This document shows, piece by piece, positions 25,231 through 34,479 of a stretch of 37,322 nucleotides of DNA. Position 1 is the first letter of the stretch, and the number at the start of each line of letters is the position of its first letter. A program made the translations under genes and the position numbers. The notes beneath the pieces are model-generated. The model was given only the letters and a program-made list of their open reading frames with translations, was not told the origin of the DNA and ran no database searches. The stretch spans positions 1 through 37,322 of the forward strand of contig PWKN01000016.1 in assembly GCA_003559735.1 (NCBI GenBank). Reading direction: 5' to 3'. The DNA comes from Bacteroidales bacterium (GTDB lineage: Bacteria > Bacteroidota > Bacteroidia > Bacteroidales > UBA7960).

Positions 25231-26289
25231 ATGGAAGAGCAAGTCTTGTTGGTTATTGAGTCTGGCGTAACGTTGCGAAAAGAGATCATATCAGTATCCC
25301 GCACCTGGCAGTGCAGGGTCATTGAAACGTGTTCATGCCTGCAAAAAACAGAGACCATCATCGAAAGGTGGAAGCCTTCAGTGATCATCGCGGACAACAA
25401 AATCAAAAATTTTGATATACGATTGTTGATTGAAAACATTAGAAAAGATCCCTGTTACTGTCCTTTTGTTATTGTGAATTCCGGCTCCCAGTGCAAGGAT
25501 GTAATTGAAAACCTGTTAAATACTGATGCTGTTTATTTTGTTGATAAACAATCCATAAAAGCAGTCCTAACGGGGATTTTGGCAATCATACAGGGGCATC
25601 ATGTAACAAAATGCGGGTTTCAACCGGTGCACAGGGATATTGCAGGCGAAATGATGCTCAGTAATGCCATGCTGGAGAGTGAAAAGCGTGAAAGGATGCA
25701 TATAGCAAATGATTTACACGATCATATCGGACAGATGCTACTGGTGGTGAAACTTCGTTTGGAAAAATGCATGAAATCGATGAATGTACCCTCGGCAAAT
25801 AATGATCTGCAGGAGGTGTATGACTTGTTGACAGCATCAATGAAAGAGCTTAGTGCTGTGAGCCGGCGGATGGTGGCAGGATTTAGTAAAAAGCAGCCAT
25901 TCAGGGAAGCCCTGCGTGATCTGATTGACTCAATTTGTGGCAATAATACACTGAAGGTTAGGTTTATTGACGATCATGTCCCAGAAAAAATGAACATAGA
26001 AGCAAAGACCAACCTGTATCATATTATCCAGGAAGCATTGTCCAATACAGTGAAACATGCGCAAGCAATGGAGATACATATTTCTCTGTTAATACGCAAT
26101 GAACAGCTCCGGCTTGTTATTTTTGATAACGGAATAGGTGTTGACCTGGAATGCATTTCAATAAAAACAGGTTTTCGGACCATGAAATACAGGGTAACCC
26201 TGTTGGATGGAGAGATCAGGTTTGACAGCAAACCAGGCAGGTACTTCAAGGTGGATATCCGTATCCCCGTCGATAGAGTGCTGGAATAA
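25231..26289 (+). CDS. NarL-type histidine kinase with an N-terminal receiver-like domain
   Basis: A 352-aa soluble protein without membrane helices. Residues 1-125 have the alternating pattern of a receiver domain (VLLVIES, VIIAD with D55, PFVIVNS, AVYFVDK), but the usual acidic pair after strand 1 is replaced by IES, so it is probably degenerate. The kinase part is of the HisKA_3 type: ERMHIANDLHDHIGQML with H163, then an HATPase with IIQEALSNTVKHA (N-box) and IFDNGIGVD (G1). The G2 region is reduced to TGFRTMKYRV, matching the GLxxMRERV helix only loosely. The partner is almost certainly the LuxR-type regulator 149 bases downstream. The signal must be cytoplasmic or arrive by way of another protein. 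Confidence 0.9.
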   Translation: MEEQVLLVIESGVTLRKEIISVSRTWQCRVIETCSCLQKTETIIERWKPSVIIADNKIKNFDIRLLIENIRKDPCYCPFVIVNSGSQCKDVIENLLNTDAVYFVDKQSIKAVLTGILAIIQGHHVTKCGFQPVHRDIAGEMMLSNAMLESEKRERMHIANDLHDHIGQMLLVVKLRLEKCMKSMNVPSANNDLQEVYDLLTASMKELSAVSRRMVAGFSKKQPFREALRDLIDSICGNNTLKVRFIDDHVPEKMNIEAKTNLYHIIQEALSNTVKHAQAMEIHISLLIRNEQLRLVIFDNGIGVDLECISIKTGFRTMKYRVTLLDGEIRFDSKPGRYFKVDIRIPVDRVLE

Positions 26290-26438
26290 CGAATATCGCA
26301 GGTGGTCTTCATTTCTGACCTGAACGGTAATAAATAAGTATAAATACGTATTAATTCCTCGCAGTATTACGGTTTTTCTTTATTGCAGAAAACGGCCAGA
26401 ACCTCCATATTTGCCGTTGTAATTTCAATTTATATGTT

Positions 26439-27098
26439 ATGGACAAAATCAGTTTGTTATTGGCAGATGACCACAGTCTTGTCCGCCATGGTATGCGTGA
26501 ATTGTTATCGAATGAAAAGGTCATTGGCGATATCATTGAAGCAAAAAACGGTCATGAAGCAGTGATGATGTTCCGGAGCCACTTGCCTGATGTAGTTGTG
26601 ATGGATTATGAGATGCCAAATTTTGATGGAATTTATGCAACCCGTCAAATAAAAGAGGAACAGCCCGAAACACCCGTTCTGCTTGTTTCTGCTCACTCAT
26701 CGCTTGTACATATAATGGAAGGGATCCAGGCAGGAGTCAGCGGGTTCATTCCAAAGGCAGCTCCTGCCGAAGAACTGGTTAGTGCCATCATAGAACTTGC
26801 ATCGGGGGGAACATGGTTTAAAGGGGAAGTTGCCGAGCTTATTGCTCCCGGGTTGATCAATGACTCCGTAAATGGTAATATCAGGGGTAAAACCCGTAAC
26901 AAAGGTCTGAGTCAAAGAGAAAAAGAGGTTTTAAAGCTTTTTGCGGTTGGTAAGAATGCAGAGGAAATTGCAAATGAGCTGTCTATCAGCAAACGTACAG
27001 TTGACGTGCATAAATCAAATATTTTCCAGAAAATAAAAGTGAAGAATATAGCGGGCCTGGTCTGTTATGCCATAAAGAACAACATGGTTAAGTTTTGA
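26439..27098 (+). CDS. LuxR/NarL-type response regulator
   Basis: A 219-aa DNA-binding regulator. The receiver domain (1-120) has the acidic pair D10-D11, phospho-acceptor D56 (VVVMDYEMP), the switch Ser in LLVSAHSS and the lysine in FIPKAAP. The C-terminal GerE/LuxR helix-turn-helix (about 150-215) opens GLSQREKEVLKLFAVGKNAE and contains ANELSISKRTVDVHKSNIF. All catalytic positions are present. It is cotranscribed with, or at least paired to, the kinase upstream. Its targets are unknown; the secreted-protein genes that follow on the same strand are natural candidates by position only. Confidence 0.94.
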   Translation: MDKISLLLADDHSLVRHGMRELLSNEKVIGDIIEAKNGHEAVMMFRSHLPDVVVMDYEMPNFDGIYATRQIKEEQPETPVLLVSAHSSLVHIMEGIQAGVSGFIPKAAPAEELVSAIIELASGGTWFKGEVAELIAPGLINDSVNGNIRGKTRNKGLSQREKEVLKLFAVGKNAEEIANELSISKRTVDVHKSNIFQKIKVKNIAGLVCYAIKNNMVKF

Positions 27099-27236
27099 AA
27101 CAGAGATAACCAGACTGTCATGCATCATGGTTGGAAGTGGAAAAGGTTTGATGTGTCAAAATGGGTTATCGGCCTGGACCTCAGATAACTTAAAGCAATG
27201 TGTAAGTGCCTGGTTACCATCAAAAAAATGAATCAC

Positions 27237-27953
27237 ATGAAAATACTGCATAAACTATTCATCGGTTTGATGATTACGTTTCTTGTCATAGCTGCAGGAC
27301 TTGTCCTTGCTGATAATCCGCCTCCGCCACCGGGAGGTGGAAATATTTTTGTGCTTCGCTTTTTTCTCCAGGGCTTTTATGCAGGAGATGAAACGATGCG
27401 AAAAGCACAATGGTTCGATGGAGAAGAACTCAGGGATCGTTTTGCGGCAGATTATGTTGAACAGTACATATTGCAACTGCACACACCTGGTCATTACGGG
27501 GAAACTGAAGGAGAAAACCGGTTTTATGCCATCACTGCCTTTGTGAATGAGGCTGGGTTCTCCGTGGTGAATTTACCCACGGAGGGTTCATACTATTTGG
27601 CCATCAAAACAAGGAATCACCTGGAAACGGTTACCGCAGTTCCGGTGAACCTGGCTTCCAATAGCAGCTATGACTTTACTACCTCTGCAGAACAGGGTTA
27701 TGGTGCCAACCTGGTAAAGCTCGGAGCAGGGGCATTTGGGCTGTACGCAGGAGATGTCAATCAGGATGGCTATATAGATGGTTTGGATTTAACGCCCATA
27801 ATACTTGAGCTTAGATCCCATACCAAGGGGTATGTTGCTGAAGATATTACAGGTGATGGATATTTGGATGGCCATGATCTGACACTTGTTGTTTTGAACT
27901 TACGGAAGGGAATTGAAAGATCCACTCCTGCATACAGTAAAAGCTGCAGATAA
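27237..27953 (+). CDS. Secreted protein with a C-terminal dockerin-like calcium-binding pair
   Basis: The product is 238 aa from the ATG at 27237, which begins a clean signal peptide (MKILHKLFIGLMITFLVIAA, cleaved near LADN); in-frame ATGs at 27198 and 27228 would only lengthen it. After PPPPPGGG comes a beta-rich domain (about 35-165) of a type common in Bacteroidota secreted proteins (FVLRFFLQGFYAGDETMRKA, YYLAIKTRNHLETVTAVPVN, YDFTTSAEQGYGANLVKLG). Residues 173-225 hold two EF-hand-like loops, DVNQDGYIDGLDL and DITGDGYLDGHDL, spaced as in type I dockerins. There is no T9SS sorting domain. It could dock to a cohesin-like partner; the next gene encodes a possible one. Confidence 0.83.
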   Translation: MKILHKLFIGLMITFLVIAAGLVLADNPPPPPGGGNIFVLRFFLQGFYAGDETMRKAQWFDGEELRDRFAADYVEQYILQLHTPGHYGETEGENRFYAITAFVNEAGFSVVNLPTEGSYYLAIKTRNHLETVTAVPVNLASNSSYDFTTSAEQGYGANLVKLGAGAFGLYAGDVNQDGYIDGLDLTPIILELRSHTKGYVAEDITGDGYLDGHDLTLVVLNLRKGIERSTPAYSKSCR

Positions 27954-28006
27954 TTGCCGTCGAAATCATAATCATTCAATATAGTCAGGCATCATAACCA
28001 AAACCG

Positions 28007-30397
28007 ATGAAAAATGCATGCATTATGCCGGCAATCATCCTGGTATCAGTATTGCAGGGATTGACCCAAACATACAACTACCAGGTGAAAACCGATGGCT
28101 TCATCCAATTTGATGAAACCAGAATAGATTGGGATCTGCACATCAGGAAAGGAGTGGGGAGCAATGATTTTGCATTGTGGAAAATACAAATCAGGTGGGA
28201 TTTTGACCCGCTGATAATGAACTTTGGGGCTTTTGCTGATGACGGATTTGCCATTGAGGCCGGAACTGAAATGACCCAAAACAGTAATTTCTTCAAAGAT
28301 GTTGATTGTACTGTTATTAATAACCAGCAATTTCAATGGGCAGTTACCGGTCCGCCTGACAAAAATGAAAGAATGACCATCATCACCGATGAATGGATCC
28401 GTGTGGCTACCTTCACTGCCCGGCTGCAAAAAGATGGGGAGGCTCATCACTTTGCCAGCCTGGTTCCTGCATTTGCATTTCAGACGTCAGGTGCTCAAAT
28501 TATCGTAGAACGGGCAAACACTACTGCAGAAACGTACAATGGATCTGGTGCCACTGTGGTTACCCGTGATGCCACTTTCCCTGGACCTGGTATAACCATT
28601 AGCGACCGTCAGTTGGCGGGATATTGGTTTACAGGTGAGGGTGACTGGTCAACCACCGGAAACTGGAATCAATCTTTAAAGAATGAGTTTCCCGGGTATG
28701 ATCAACTGGTTCCAGGTGAAAATGCCAGTGTGGTGATCAATGGAAATGTGACCATTTACAATGGTGCCGTCACCCTCTCTGCCGCTGGTGAAGGCAGGGG
28801 AGGGCAACTGACCGTGATGTCAGGGCCAGTTTTGTCACCGCCAATGATGCCTGCCAACGATGTAGGAATGACCGAAGCCAGTGCAGCCAAAAACAAAATC
28901 CACAGATACCCTGAGAGAGCTGGTGGTATTGACAAAAACAATTTGGGCGCCTCCCTCACCATTGCCCCCGGTGCTGCATTAACCGTCGACAAACTCTTCA
29001 ACGACCACGACGATGGAGCGGATGGAATTATGCTTCAGTCACCTGCAGGTCACGGTGCAGCCGGCTCGCTGATCCACAGCAATACCGGGGTGCCAGCTTC
29101 TGTGCAGCGCTACATTGCACGTCATTCGGGTGCAGATGTGGATGGTTGGCACCTGCTTTCTGCTCCGGTGAGTGGGCAGGATATCAAACCTGAGTTTTTC
29201 CCTTCCTCAACGGAAGGAGCCGGGTATCATGCTGTAGACTTTTACCGCTGGAACGAAGCCAACAGCACCTGGCTGAACATTAAGGATGCAGGAAATGCCT
29301 TTGCGCACACTCAATTTCAGGTGGGTCATGGCTACCTCATGGCCTATGGGGTGCCTGCTGCTAAGGACACATGGGGTGACCGGACACATACTTTCGCCGG
29401 TCCCGCGAATGTGGAAGCGCGTGAACTTTCCAATTTAAGTTTAGCCTCAGAAGGAACCTATGCCGGCTGGCATTTGCTGGGCAATCCATTTGCCAGTGCG
29501 CTAAAGTGGAATGATGCCAGCGGCTGGAATCTTAATAATGCCGGCAGCCCCCACGTGTGGGATGACACTGCGAATGATTACAAAGAGATTACCGGTGCTG
29601 ACGTCATCCCGGCCATGAACGGGCTGATGATCAAAGTGACCGGTGCCACCAACGCAATCACATTGAATCCGGATAACCGGGTGCACAGCGGCCAGGCCTG
29701 GTATAAACAACAGGAGCGGGACGATCGCATCCGTCTGCTGGCGCGGGATCCTTCGATAAACAGTGCCAAGGGCAGTACGGTCATCTTCCGGGAAGATGCC
29801 CAAAAAGGAATGGATCGATACGACTCATATATGATATCCGGATTTGGGCCTGTTTTCTTCAGCCGGGTGGAACAGGCGCGACTGTCCGTAAACGCATTGC
29901 CAGAGTATTACGATGGCCTGACGATTCCTTTCGGTTTCGACCGCAACCCGGTTTCACAGGGTACGGAATTCTCCATCGAACTGGAATCGAAACTAAGGGA
30001 ACTTGATGATAAGGGCTATGAACTTTACCTGCAGGACCTCAAACTGGATGTGATGCACAACCTGAGCGAAAAACGGGTATATGAATTTACCTGGCAACCG
30101 GAAGATGATATCAACCGGTTCCTGCTTCACCTGGCCAAAACACCTGTAAGTACGGATGAGCCTGGCAATGACCACGCAACGCCTGGTAATGCGTGGACAT
30201 ACAATAACAACCTCTATCTGTTCTGTGCAGAAGAGGGGACTACCGTATCGCTGTTCGATATCAGCGGATGCGAACTGATGAAATACCACTCCGTGAAAGG
30301 TGAACAGGTGATACACCTTAACCTGCCGGCAGGGATTTATATGGTGCGTATGATCAATAACAACAATACCAAAACAATTAAAGTGACACTAAATTAA
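28007..30397 (+). CDS. T9SS-sorted surface protein, cohesin-like N-terminal region
   Basis: A 796-aa protein with a short signal peptide (1-20). Residues about 22-190 resemble cohesin-like beta-sandwich modules of Bacteroidota proteins (IDWDLHIRKGVGSNDFALWK, then VATFTARL and AFAFQTSG); this is tentative. The middle has an unidentified glycan-layer-like beta region (ADGWHLLSAPV-type blocks: VDGWHLLSAPVSGQD, WHLLGNPFASALKWND). Residues about 727-796 are a type A T9SS sorting domain (LYLFCAEEGTTVSLFDISG, HLNLPAGIYMVRMI, TKTIKVTLN), which directs passage over the outer membrane and attachment to the surface. It lies 53 bases after the dockerin-like gene and is followed by a strong terminator. 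Paralogues lie at 30579 and 34480. Confidence 0.87.
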   Translation: MKNACIMPAIILVSVLQGLTQTYNYQVKTDGFIQFDETRIDWDLHIRKGVGSNDFALWKIQIRWDFDPLIMNFGAFADDGFAIEAGTEMTQNSNFFKDVDCTVINNQQFQWAVTGPPDKNERMTIITDEWIRVATFTARLQKDGEAHHFASLVPAFAFQTSGAQIIVERANTTAETYNGSGATVVTRDATFPGPGITISDRQLAGYWFTGEGDWSTTGNWNQSLKNEFPGYDQLVPGENASVVINGNVTIYNGAVTLSAAGEGRGGQLTVMSGPVLSPPMMPANDVGMTEASAAKNKIHRYPERAGGIDKNNLGASLTIAPGAALTVDKLFNDHDDGADGIMLQSPAGHGAAGSLIHSNTGVPASVQRYIARHSGADVDGWHLLSAPVSGQDIKPEFFPSSTEGAGYHAVDFYRWNEANSTWLNIKDAGNAFAHTQFQVGHGYLMAYGVPAAKDTWGDRTHTFAGPANVEARELSNLSLASEGTYAGWHLLGNPFASALKWNDASGWNLNNAGSPHVWDDTANDYKEITGADVIPAMNGLMIKVTGATNAITLNPDNRVHSGQAWYKQQERDDRIRLLARDPSINSAKGSTVIFREDAQKGMDRYDSYMISGFGPVFFSRVEQARLSVNALPEYYDGLTIPFGFDRNPVSQGTEFSIELESKLRELDDKGYELYLQDLKLDVMHNLSEKRVYEFTWQPEDDINRFLLHLAKTPVSTDEPGNDHATPGNAWTYNNNLYLFCAEEGTTVSLFDISGCELMKYHSVKGEQVIHLNLPAGIYMVRMINNNNTKTIKVTLN

Positions 30398-30414
30398 TAG
30401 TTGCAACCTGCAAC

Positions 30415-30445
30415 AAAAAAACCCGGGACAGGCCCGGGTTTTTTT
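30415..30445 (+). terminator. Strong intrinsic terminator
   Basis: ACCCGGG and CCCGGGT form a perfect GC-rich stem with a 5-base loop, flanked by seven A and seven T. It lies 18 bases after the first T9SS gene and ends the presumed transcript from the two-component genes. A small TTGCA/TGCAA hairpin precedes it. Confidence 0.93.
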
Positions 30446-30548
30446 ATGTCCACGCAACAAACCAGTGGATTGAATACCGTTTAGCGACCAAAAACAACCA
30501 ATCAATACATTTTTATGTCTTATCGTCATATAATAAAAATAAAAACAA

Positions 30549-30556
30549 TATATTTG
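30549..30556 (+). promoter_or_regulatory. -7 box of the second T9SS gene
   Basis: TATATTTG is a perfect TAnnTTTG match, 23 bases before the ATG at 30579 and downstream of the terminator at 30415-30445. It probably drives the group of four genes that follows. Confidence 0.55.
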
Positions 30557-30578
30557 CATATAAATAACACGTAAATTT

Positions 30579-32252
30579 ATGCAAATAATAATTAGGTTGT
30601 TTTTGGCGGGACTGTTTTTTTGGGTTGCATCCTCTGTGTCACTATGCGGACAAACAGGTGGGATGATCGTTAAAGATGCATCAATCAATACCCTAAACAA
30701 CACCTGGTGGGTCATCGGCGGTTTTGAACCATTCATGGTAAAGGGGCAAAACAATGCTGCCATTGCGTTTTGCCATCTGCTTATAACCAACAATGCCTCA
30801 CTCCATATAGATAGCCAGACAGCCATTTGCGTGAACGGTCAACTTGAAAATCCTGGCGGGATTGACAACCTGGTGCTGAGATCTGACCATAAGGGTACAG
30901 CTTCACTGATACACCATAACCAGGGCGTACATGGTACGCTGCAGCGGTTTATCAGCCCTGTTGCCGATTGGTATGCAAGCAATTCCTCAGACTGGCATAT
31001 GATCAGTTCGCCGGTCTGCTCGCAAACACTCAGTGCCATTGTTCCTGAACAGGGTAACGGAACCGGTCTGTATGATCTCTATTCCTGGTATGAACCTGAC
31101 CGGATGTGGGTAAACTATAAACAAACAGGAACCTTTGCCGACCTTAACGATGGTTTATGCTTCAATACCGCACAGGGTTACCTGGTAGCCTATAAGGAAG
31201 AACAACTCTTTTCGTTCATTGGAGAAATTAATGCGATTAGTGTGGCTTTCAACGACCTTTCCTATTCCACGCCTGAAGCATACGGGGGATGGCACCTGCT
31301 GGGAAACCCGTTTGCCGCTGCAATTGACTGGAATAATGAACATTGGTACCGTAATGGGGTCAACTATGAGGTGCACGTGTGGGACAGGGAAAAAGGGAAC
31401 TACCTCTTCAATGCAAATGGAGCCGGTAACTTCGATGGCATCATCAGGGCAAACCAAGGGATGTTCGTTAAAGTTACGAGTCCGGCAAAAAATGCCAGCC
31501 TGACCATTCCCGCGGCAGCGAGAATGCATACACCATACACAGCTACTGGTAACAATAAATCGCTGCCTGGAAATACATTGGAACTGCTGGTGAAATCAGA
31601 AAACAGTACCCATCAGGATGCTGTCTTTTTGCGAATAGTCGATGATGCGGACAGTACCTTCGATCCCCGGTATGATGCACATAAACTCCATGGCTCTGCC
31701 GCCGCACCCGAAATCCTTGTGCATAAAGATCTGCGTCGCCTGAGCATAAAAAGTCTGACAATTAAGGGAAACAACAGATCTGTATCCGTTCTTTTCAAAC
31801 CGGGAAGTGCAACAAATTATATCCTTACGGCCAACGGTACGGAGCATGTCGATGCTTCATACGATCTGCTGCTGACAGACCTCTTTACGGGAAATGTCAC
31901 CAATCTGCGCCAACAACCAACCTATGCCTTTGAATCATGTAATACAAATGACCCGGAGCGTTTCCTGCTCTCTTTTGTTCAGACCGATACCGCTACCTGC
32001 CAGGAAGAACCTGGCACGGATGCCGAAATCCTGATCCATAGCCATCAGCAAACCATATTTGTCTCATTGCCCGGCGGACAAACGGGGTGGGTTGTTGTAT
32101 ACGGACCAGCCGGACAGGCTCTCCGGAGGGTGCCACTGCCATACGACGGTCCGCATAAGATCAATACCGGTCTCCCTCCGGGTGTATATGTCGTCTCTGT
32201 AAATGCAGGTAACCTGCACAAAAACCAGAAAGTGATGATCACCATACCTTAA
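30579..32252 (+). CDS. T9SS-sorted surface protein, paralogue of the preceding one
   Basis: A 557-aa protein with a signal peptide (1-24, ending in SLCGQ). It shares with the 28007 gene product the blocks TLQRFIS, SDWHMISSPV, YSWYEPDRMWVNY, GYLVAYKE, GGWHLLGNPFAAAIDWNNE and NDPERFLLSFV, but lacks the cohesin-like N-terminal part. The C-terminus from about 490 is a type A sorting domain (IFVSLPGGQTGWVVVYGPAG, INTGLPPGVYVVSV, KVMITIP). It should be exported by T9SS and attached to the surface. It has its own promoter. The substrate or ligand of the core repeat is unknown. The 199-base gap after it has no recognisable terminator. Confidence 0.86.
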   Translation: MQIIIRLFLAGLFFWVASSVSLCGQTGGMIVKDASINTLNNTWWVIGGFEPFMVKGQNNAAIAFCHLLITNNASLHIDSQTAICVNGQLENPGGIDNLVLRSDHKGTASLIHHNQGVHGTLQRFISPVADWYASNSSDWHMISSPVCSQTLSAIVPEQGNGTGLYDLYSWYEPDRMWVNYKQTGTFADLNDGLCFNTAQGYLVAYKEEQLFSFIGEINAISVAFNDLSYSTPEAYGGWHLLGNPFAAAIDWNNEHWYRNGVNYEVHVWDREKGNYLFNANGAGNFDGIIRANQGMFVKVTSPAKNASLTIPAAARMHTPYTATGNNKSLPGNTLELLVKSENSTHQDAVFLRIVDDADSTFDPRYDAHKLHGSAAAPEILVHKDLRRLSIKSLTIKGNNRSVSVLFKPGSATNYILTANGTEHVDASYDLLLTDLFTGNVTNLRQQPTYAFESCNTNDPERFLLSFVQTDTATCQEEPGTDAEILIHSHQQTIFVSLPGGQTGWVVVYGPAGQALRRVPLPYDGPHKINTGLPPGVYVVSVNAGNLHKNQKVMITIP

Positions 32253-32451
32253 AATGCGAATATGTTGCGCAATACCTCGACTCTTTGCTGATGGGAAAAC
32301 CGTCAGACTAACAGGGATCATTTCAACAAACAATGGTACCGGTGCAGTATGTCTGCCGGCCGCTTCCCGGGAACATACCCGGCTTCAGGGCAATAGCGAC
32401 CGGTTAAGGATGATGACAAATCGATCAAATGATTATTAAAACAACTATGCA

Positions 32452-33339
32452 ATGCAACAAATAACGAAAGCAACAGTACCTCTGCTCGCTGTGTTCATTT
32501 CCTTTGCCCTGGCAGCACAAAACGTTGCCATCAGCATTGATGGCAGTGAGCCTGATGAATCAGCAATACTTGACCTGCAATCAAACACAAAAGGGTTTCT
32601 TGCTCCCAGGATGACACAGGAGGACCGGCTGCAAATTCCATACCCGGCAACGGGTCTGCTGGTCTACCAGGTTGGTCACGATAACGGCTTCTATTACTTT
32701 GATGGGGATGGATGGACTATGTTGAATGTGGCGGACAATTCCGTTCACTATGTGACAGATGTTGATGGCAACGTTTATCCGGTAGTCCGTATCGGAGCAC
32801 AACACTGGATGGCCGAAAACCTGAGGGTTACCCATTTTCGCAATGGCGACCCCATACCCCACGTGGGTGAAAACTACCAGTGGTCAATTCTGTCGTCGCC
32901 TGCCGTAACAGCCTATAATGACATGGCCTGTGTCTATGCGCCGGTATTCGGAATGTTGTACAATAGCTTCGCAGTAAACGACACGCGGGGAATCTGTCCG
33001 GATGGATGGACAATACCCGATGCCGCCAAATGGCAACAACTCGCCGACTGGATTAATAATGAGGGTGACGGTGGGTCAATGAAAACTGTCCCGTTGTGGC
33101 ATCCGCCCAACACCAATGCAACCAACAGCACCGGGTTCTCTGCACTGCCAGCAGGATACCGCGATGAAAACGGACAATACCTGATGCTGTATGCTGCTGG
33201 ACTCTTTTGGATGGCACAGGATGAACCATCACCAGAGATGCCGGCAACGTGGCTGACAAATACATCGGGAACCCTCTATAATGACAACAGGCCGGCAAGA
33301 GAGGGTTTGTCTGTCAGATGTGTACTGGTTGAAAAATAA
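32452..33339 (+). CDS. Secreted FISUMP-domain protein
   Basis: The product is 295 aa with a signal peptide (1-22, ending in ALAAQ). Residues 25-90 form the tail-fibre-like head often found before such domains (SAILDLQSNTKGFLAPRMT, TGLLVYQV, GFYYFDGDGW). Residues about 97-295 are a FISUMP domain (Fibrobacter succinogenes major paralogous domain): DVDGNVYPVVRIGAQHWMAE, NLRVTHFRNGD, GICPDGWTIPDAAKWQQL, GFSALPAGYRDENG, GLSVRCV. The family is common and often multicopy in Bacteroidota surfaces, and its function is not established. There is no sorting domain. It is the tandem neighbour and paralogue of the next gene. Confidence 0.9.
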   Translation: MQQITKATVPLLAVFISFALAAQNVAISIDGSEPDESAILDLQSNTKGFLAPRMTQEDRLQIPYPATGLLVYQVGHDNGFYYFDGDGWTMLNVADNSVHYVTDVDGNVYPVVRIGAQHWMAENLRVTHFRNGDPIPHVGENYQWSILSSPAVTAYNDMACVYAPVFGMLYNSFAVNDTRGICPDGWTIPDAAKWQQLADWINNEGDGGSMKTVPLWHPPNTNATNSTGFSALPAGYRDENGQYLMLYAAGLFWMAQDEPSPEMPATWLTNTSGTLYNDNRPAREGLSVRCVLVEK

Positions 33340-33438
33340 TCCAAAAACCCCTGACGAATAAATGTCCGGCGTTGTCAGGACCACGCACGTAAGATATAGG
33401 CTCTTGCTTTACCACTAAATCAAAAAACCATGCTCTGT

Positions 33439-34362
33439 ATGAACAAAACAATCAAAATGCTATTCGTGGGATGGCTGATGTGGCTGACGTCAGCCTCCAC
33501 GGCACAGACGGTCATTGTTACGGATGATCCGGATTATACCACGGGAATGCCCTCAGCAGTGCTCGACATAAAAAGTGAGTCGGGCGGCGTGCTGATTCCA
33601 AGAATGGATATGGCCGCGCGCAACAGCATATCAGAACCGGCTGCCGGACTGCTGATCTTTCAAACCGATGAGGACCCGGGCTTCTACTACAACGCAGGAT
33701 GCCAGCAATCACCACTTTGGGTCAGGATGGCAGCAAAAGAGACCGGGGTGGCTATGACCCATACCAACATGGTACGGGACATCGACGGCAACAATTATCC
33801 AACGATCCAACTGGGAAACAATGAATGGATGACCGAAAACCTCCGGGTAACCCATTTTCGCGACGGTTCGCCGGTACCGGAACCGGCAGCGGGCCATTGG
33901 CCCGCAAATGAAGAGGCTGCACGTGCATGGTACGATAACCTTGAAGCACATTCGATGCGATTCGGTGCGCTTTATAACTGGAATGCTGCTACACACCCCG
34001 CCGGAATTTGTCCGCCGGGATGGACAATCCCCGAAGAACAACACTGGAACGATCTGGCTGCGGTTCTCGGTGGACATGAGGAGGCGGGGGAAGCACTGCG
34101 GGCTGCGATCTTCTGGGACACTCCTGTGGAAGCAACCAACAGTTCGCAATTTTCTGCACTGCCTGGTGGCTACCGGAATGAAGATAATGAACAGTTTGCA
34201 GGAATGAGAACATACGGTGGTTGGTGGTCGGCTACACCTGCGGGCGACAACGGGGCCGTTGCCTCCGTGCTGAAAGCTGCGAACGGATTGATTATCGAAA
34301 CAGTGAGCCGGCATCGTGGATTGTCAATACGTTGTATGAAAGTAAATGACCATAACCCCTGA
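33439..34362 (+). CDS. Secreted FISUMP-domain protein, tandem paralogue
   Basis: The product is 307 aa from the ATG at 33439, which opens a clean signal peptide (MNKTIKMLFVGWLMWLTSAS, then TAQ); the ATG at 33430 would add three residues. The layout equals that of the preceding gene: a head (SAVLDIKSESGGVLIPRMDM, GLLIFQTDEDPGFYY) followed by FISUMP (DIDGNNYPTIQLGNNEWMTE, NLRVTHFRDGS, GICPPGWTIPEEQHWNDL, FSALPGGYRNEDN, GLSIRCMKV). The two genes are a duplication that has diverged clearly. Weak CCTGAC/GTCAGG dyad symmetry lies in the 99-base gap upstream, without a T tract. Confidence 0.9.
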   Translation: MNKTIKMLFVGWLMWLTSASTAQTVIVTDDPDYTTGMPSAVLDIKSESGGVLIPRMDMAARNSISEPAAGLLIFQTDEDPGFYYNAGCQQSPLWVRMAAKETGVAMTHTNMVRDIDGNNYPTIQLGNNEWMTENLRVTHFRDGSPVPEPAAGHWPANEEAARAWYDNLEAHSMRFGALYNWNAATHPAGICPPGWTIPEEQHWNDLAAVLGGHEEAGEALRAAIFWDTPVEATNSSQFSALPGGYRNEDNEQFAGMRTYGGWWSATPAGDNGAVASVLKAANGLIIETVSRHRGLSIRCMKVNDHNP

Positions 34363-34479
34363 AAACCGGGGATGGCCCTTTCGAAAAGAACTGCCTGTGA
34401 CCATTTGAGGTATTTTGCCCCGGGCAGAACTGCAAGCATACGGTTATGCGACCTTTATGAAAAACCAATATTGCATCCC

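Noticed and set aside
27105-27170. GATAACC/GGTTATC inverted repeat after the response regulator gene
   Set aside because: Arms of 7 bases separated by 52 bases without a T tract are within chance expectation.
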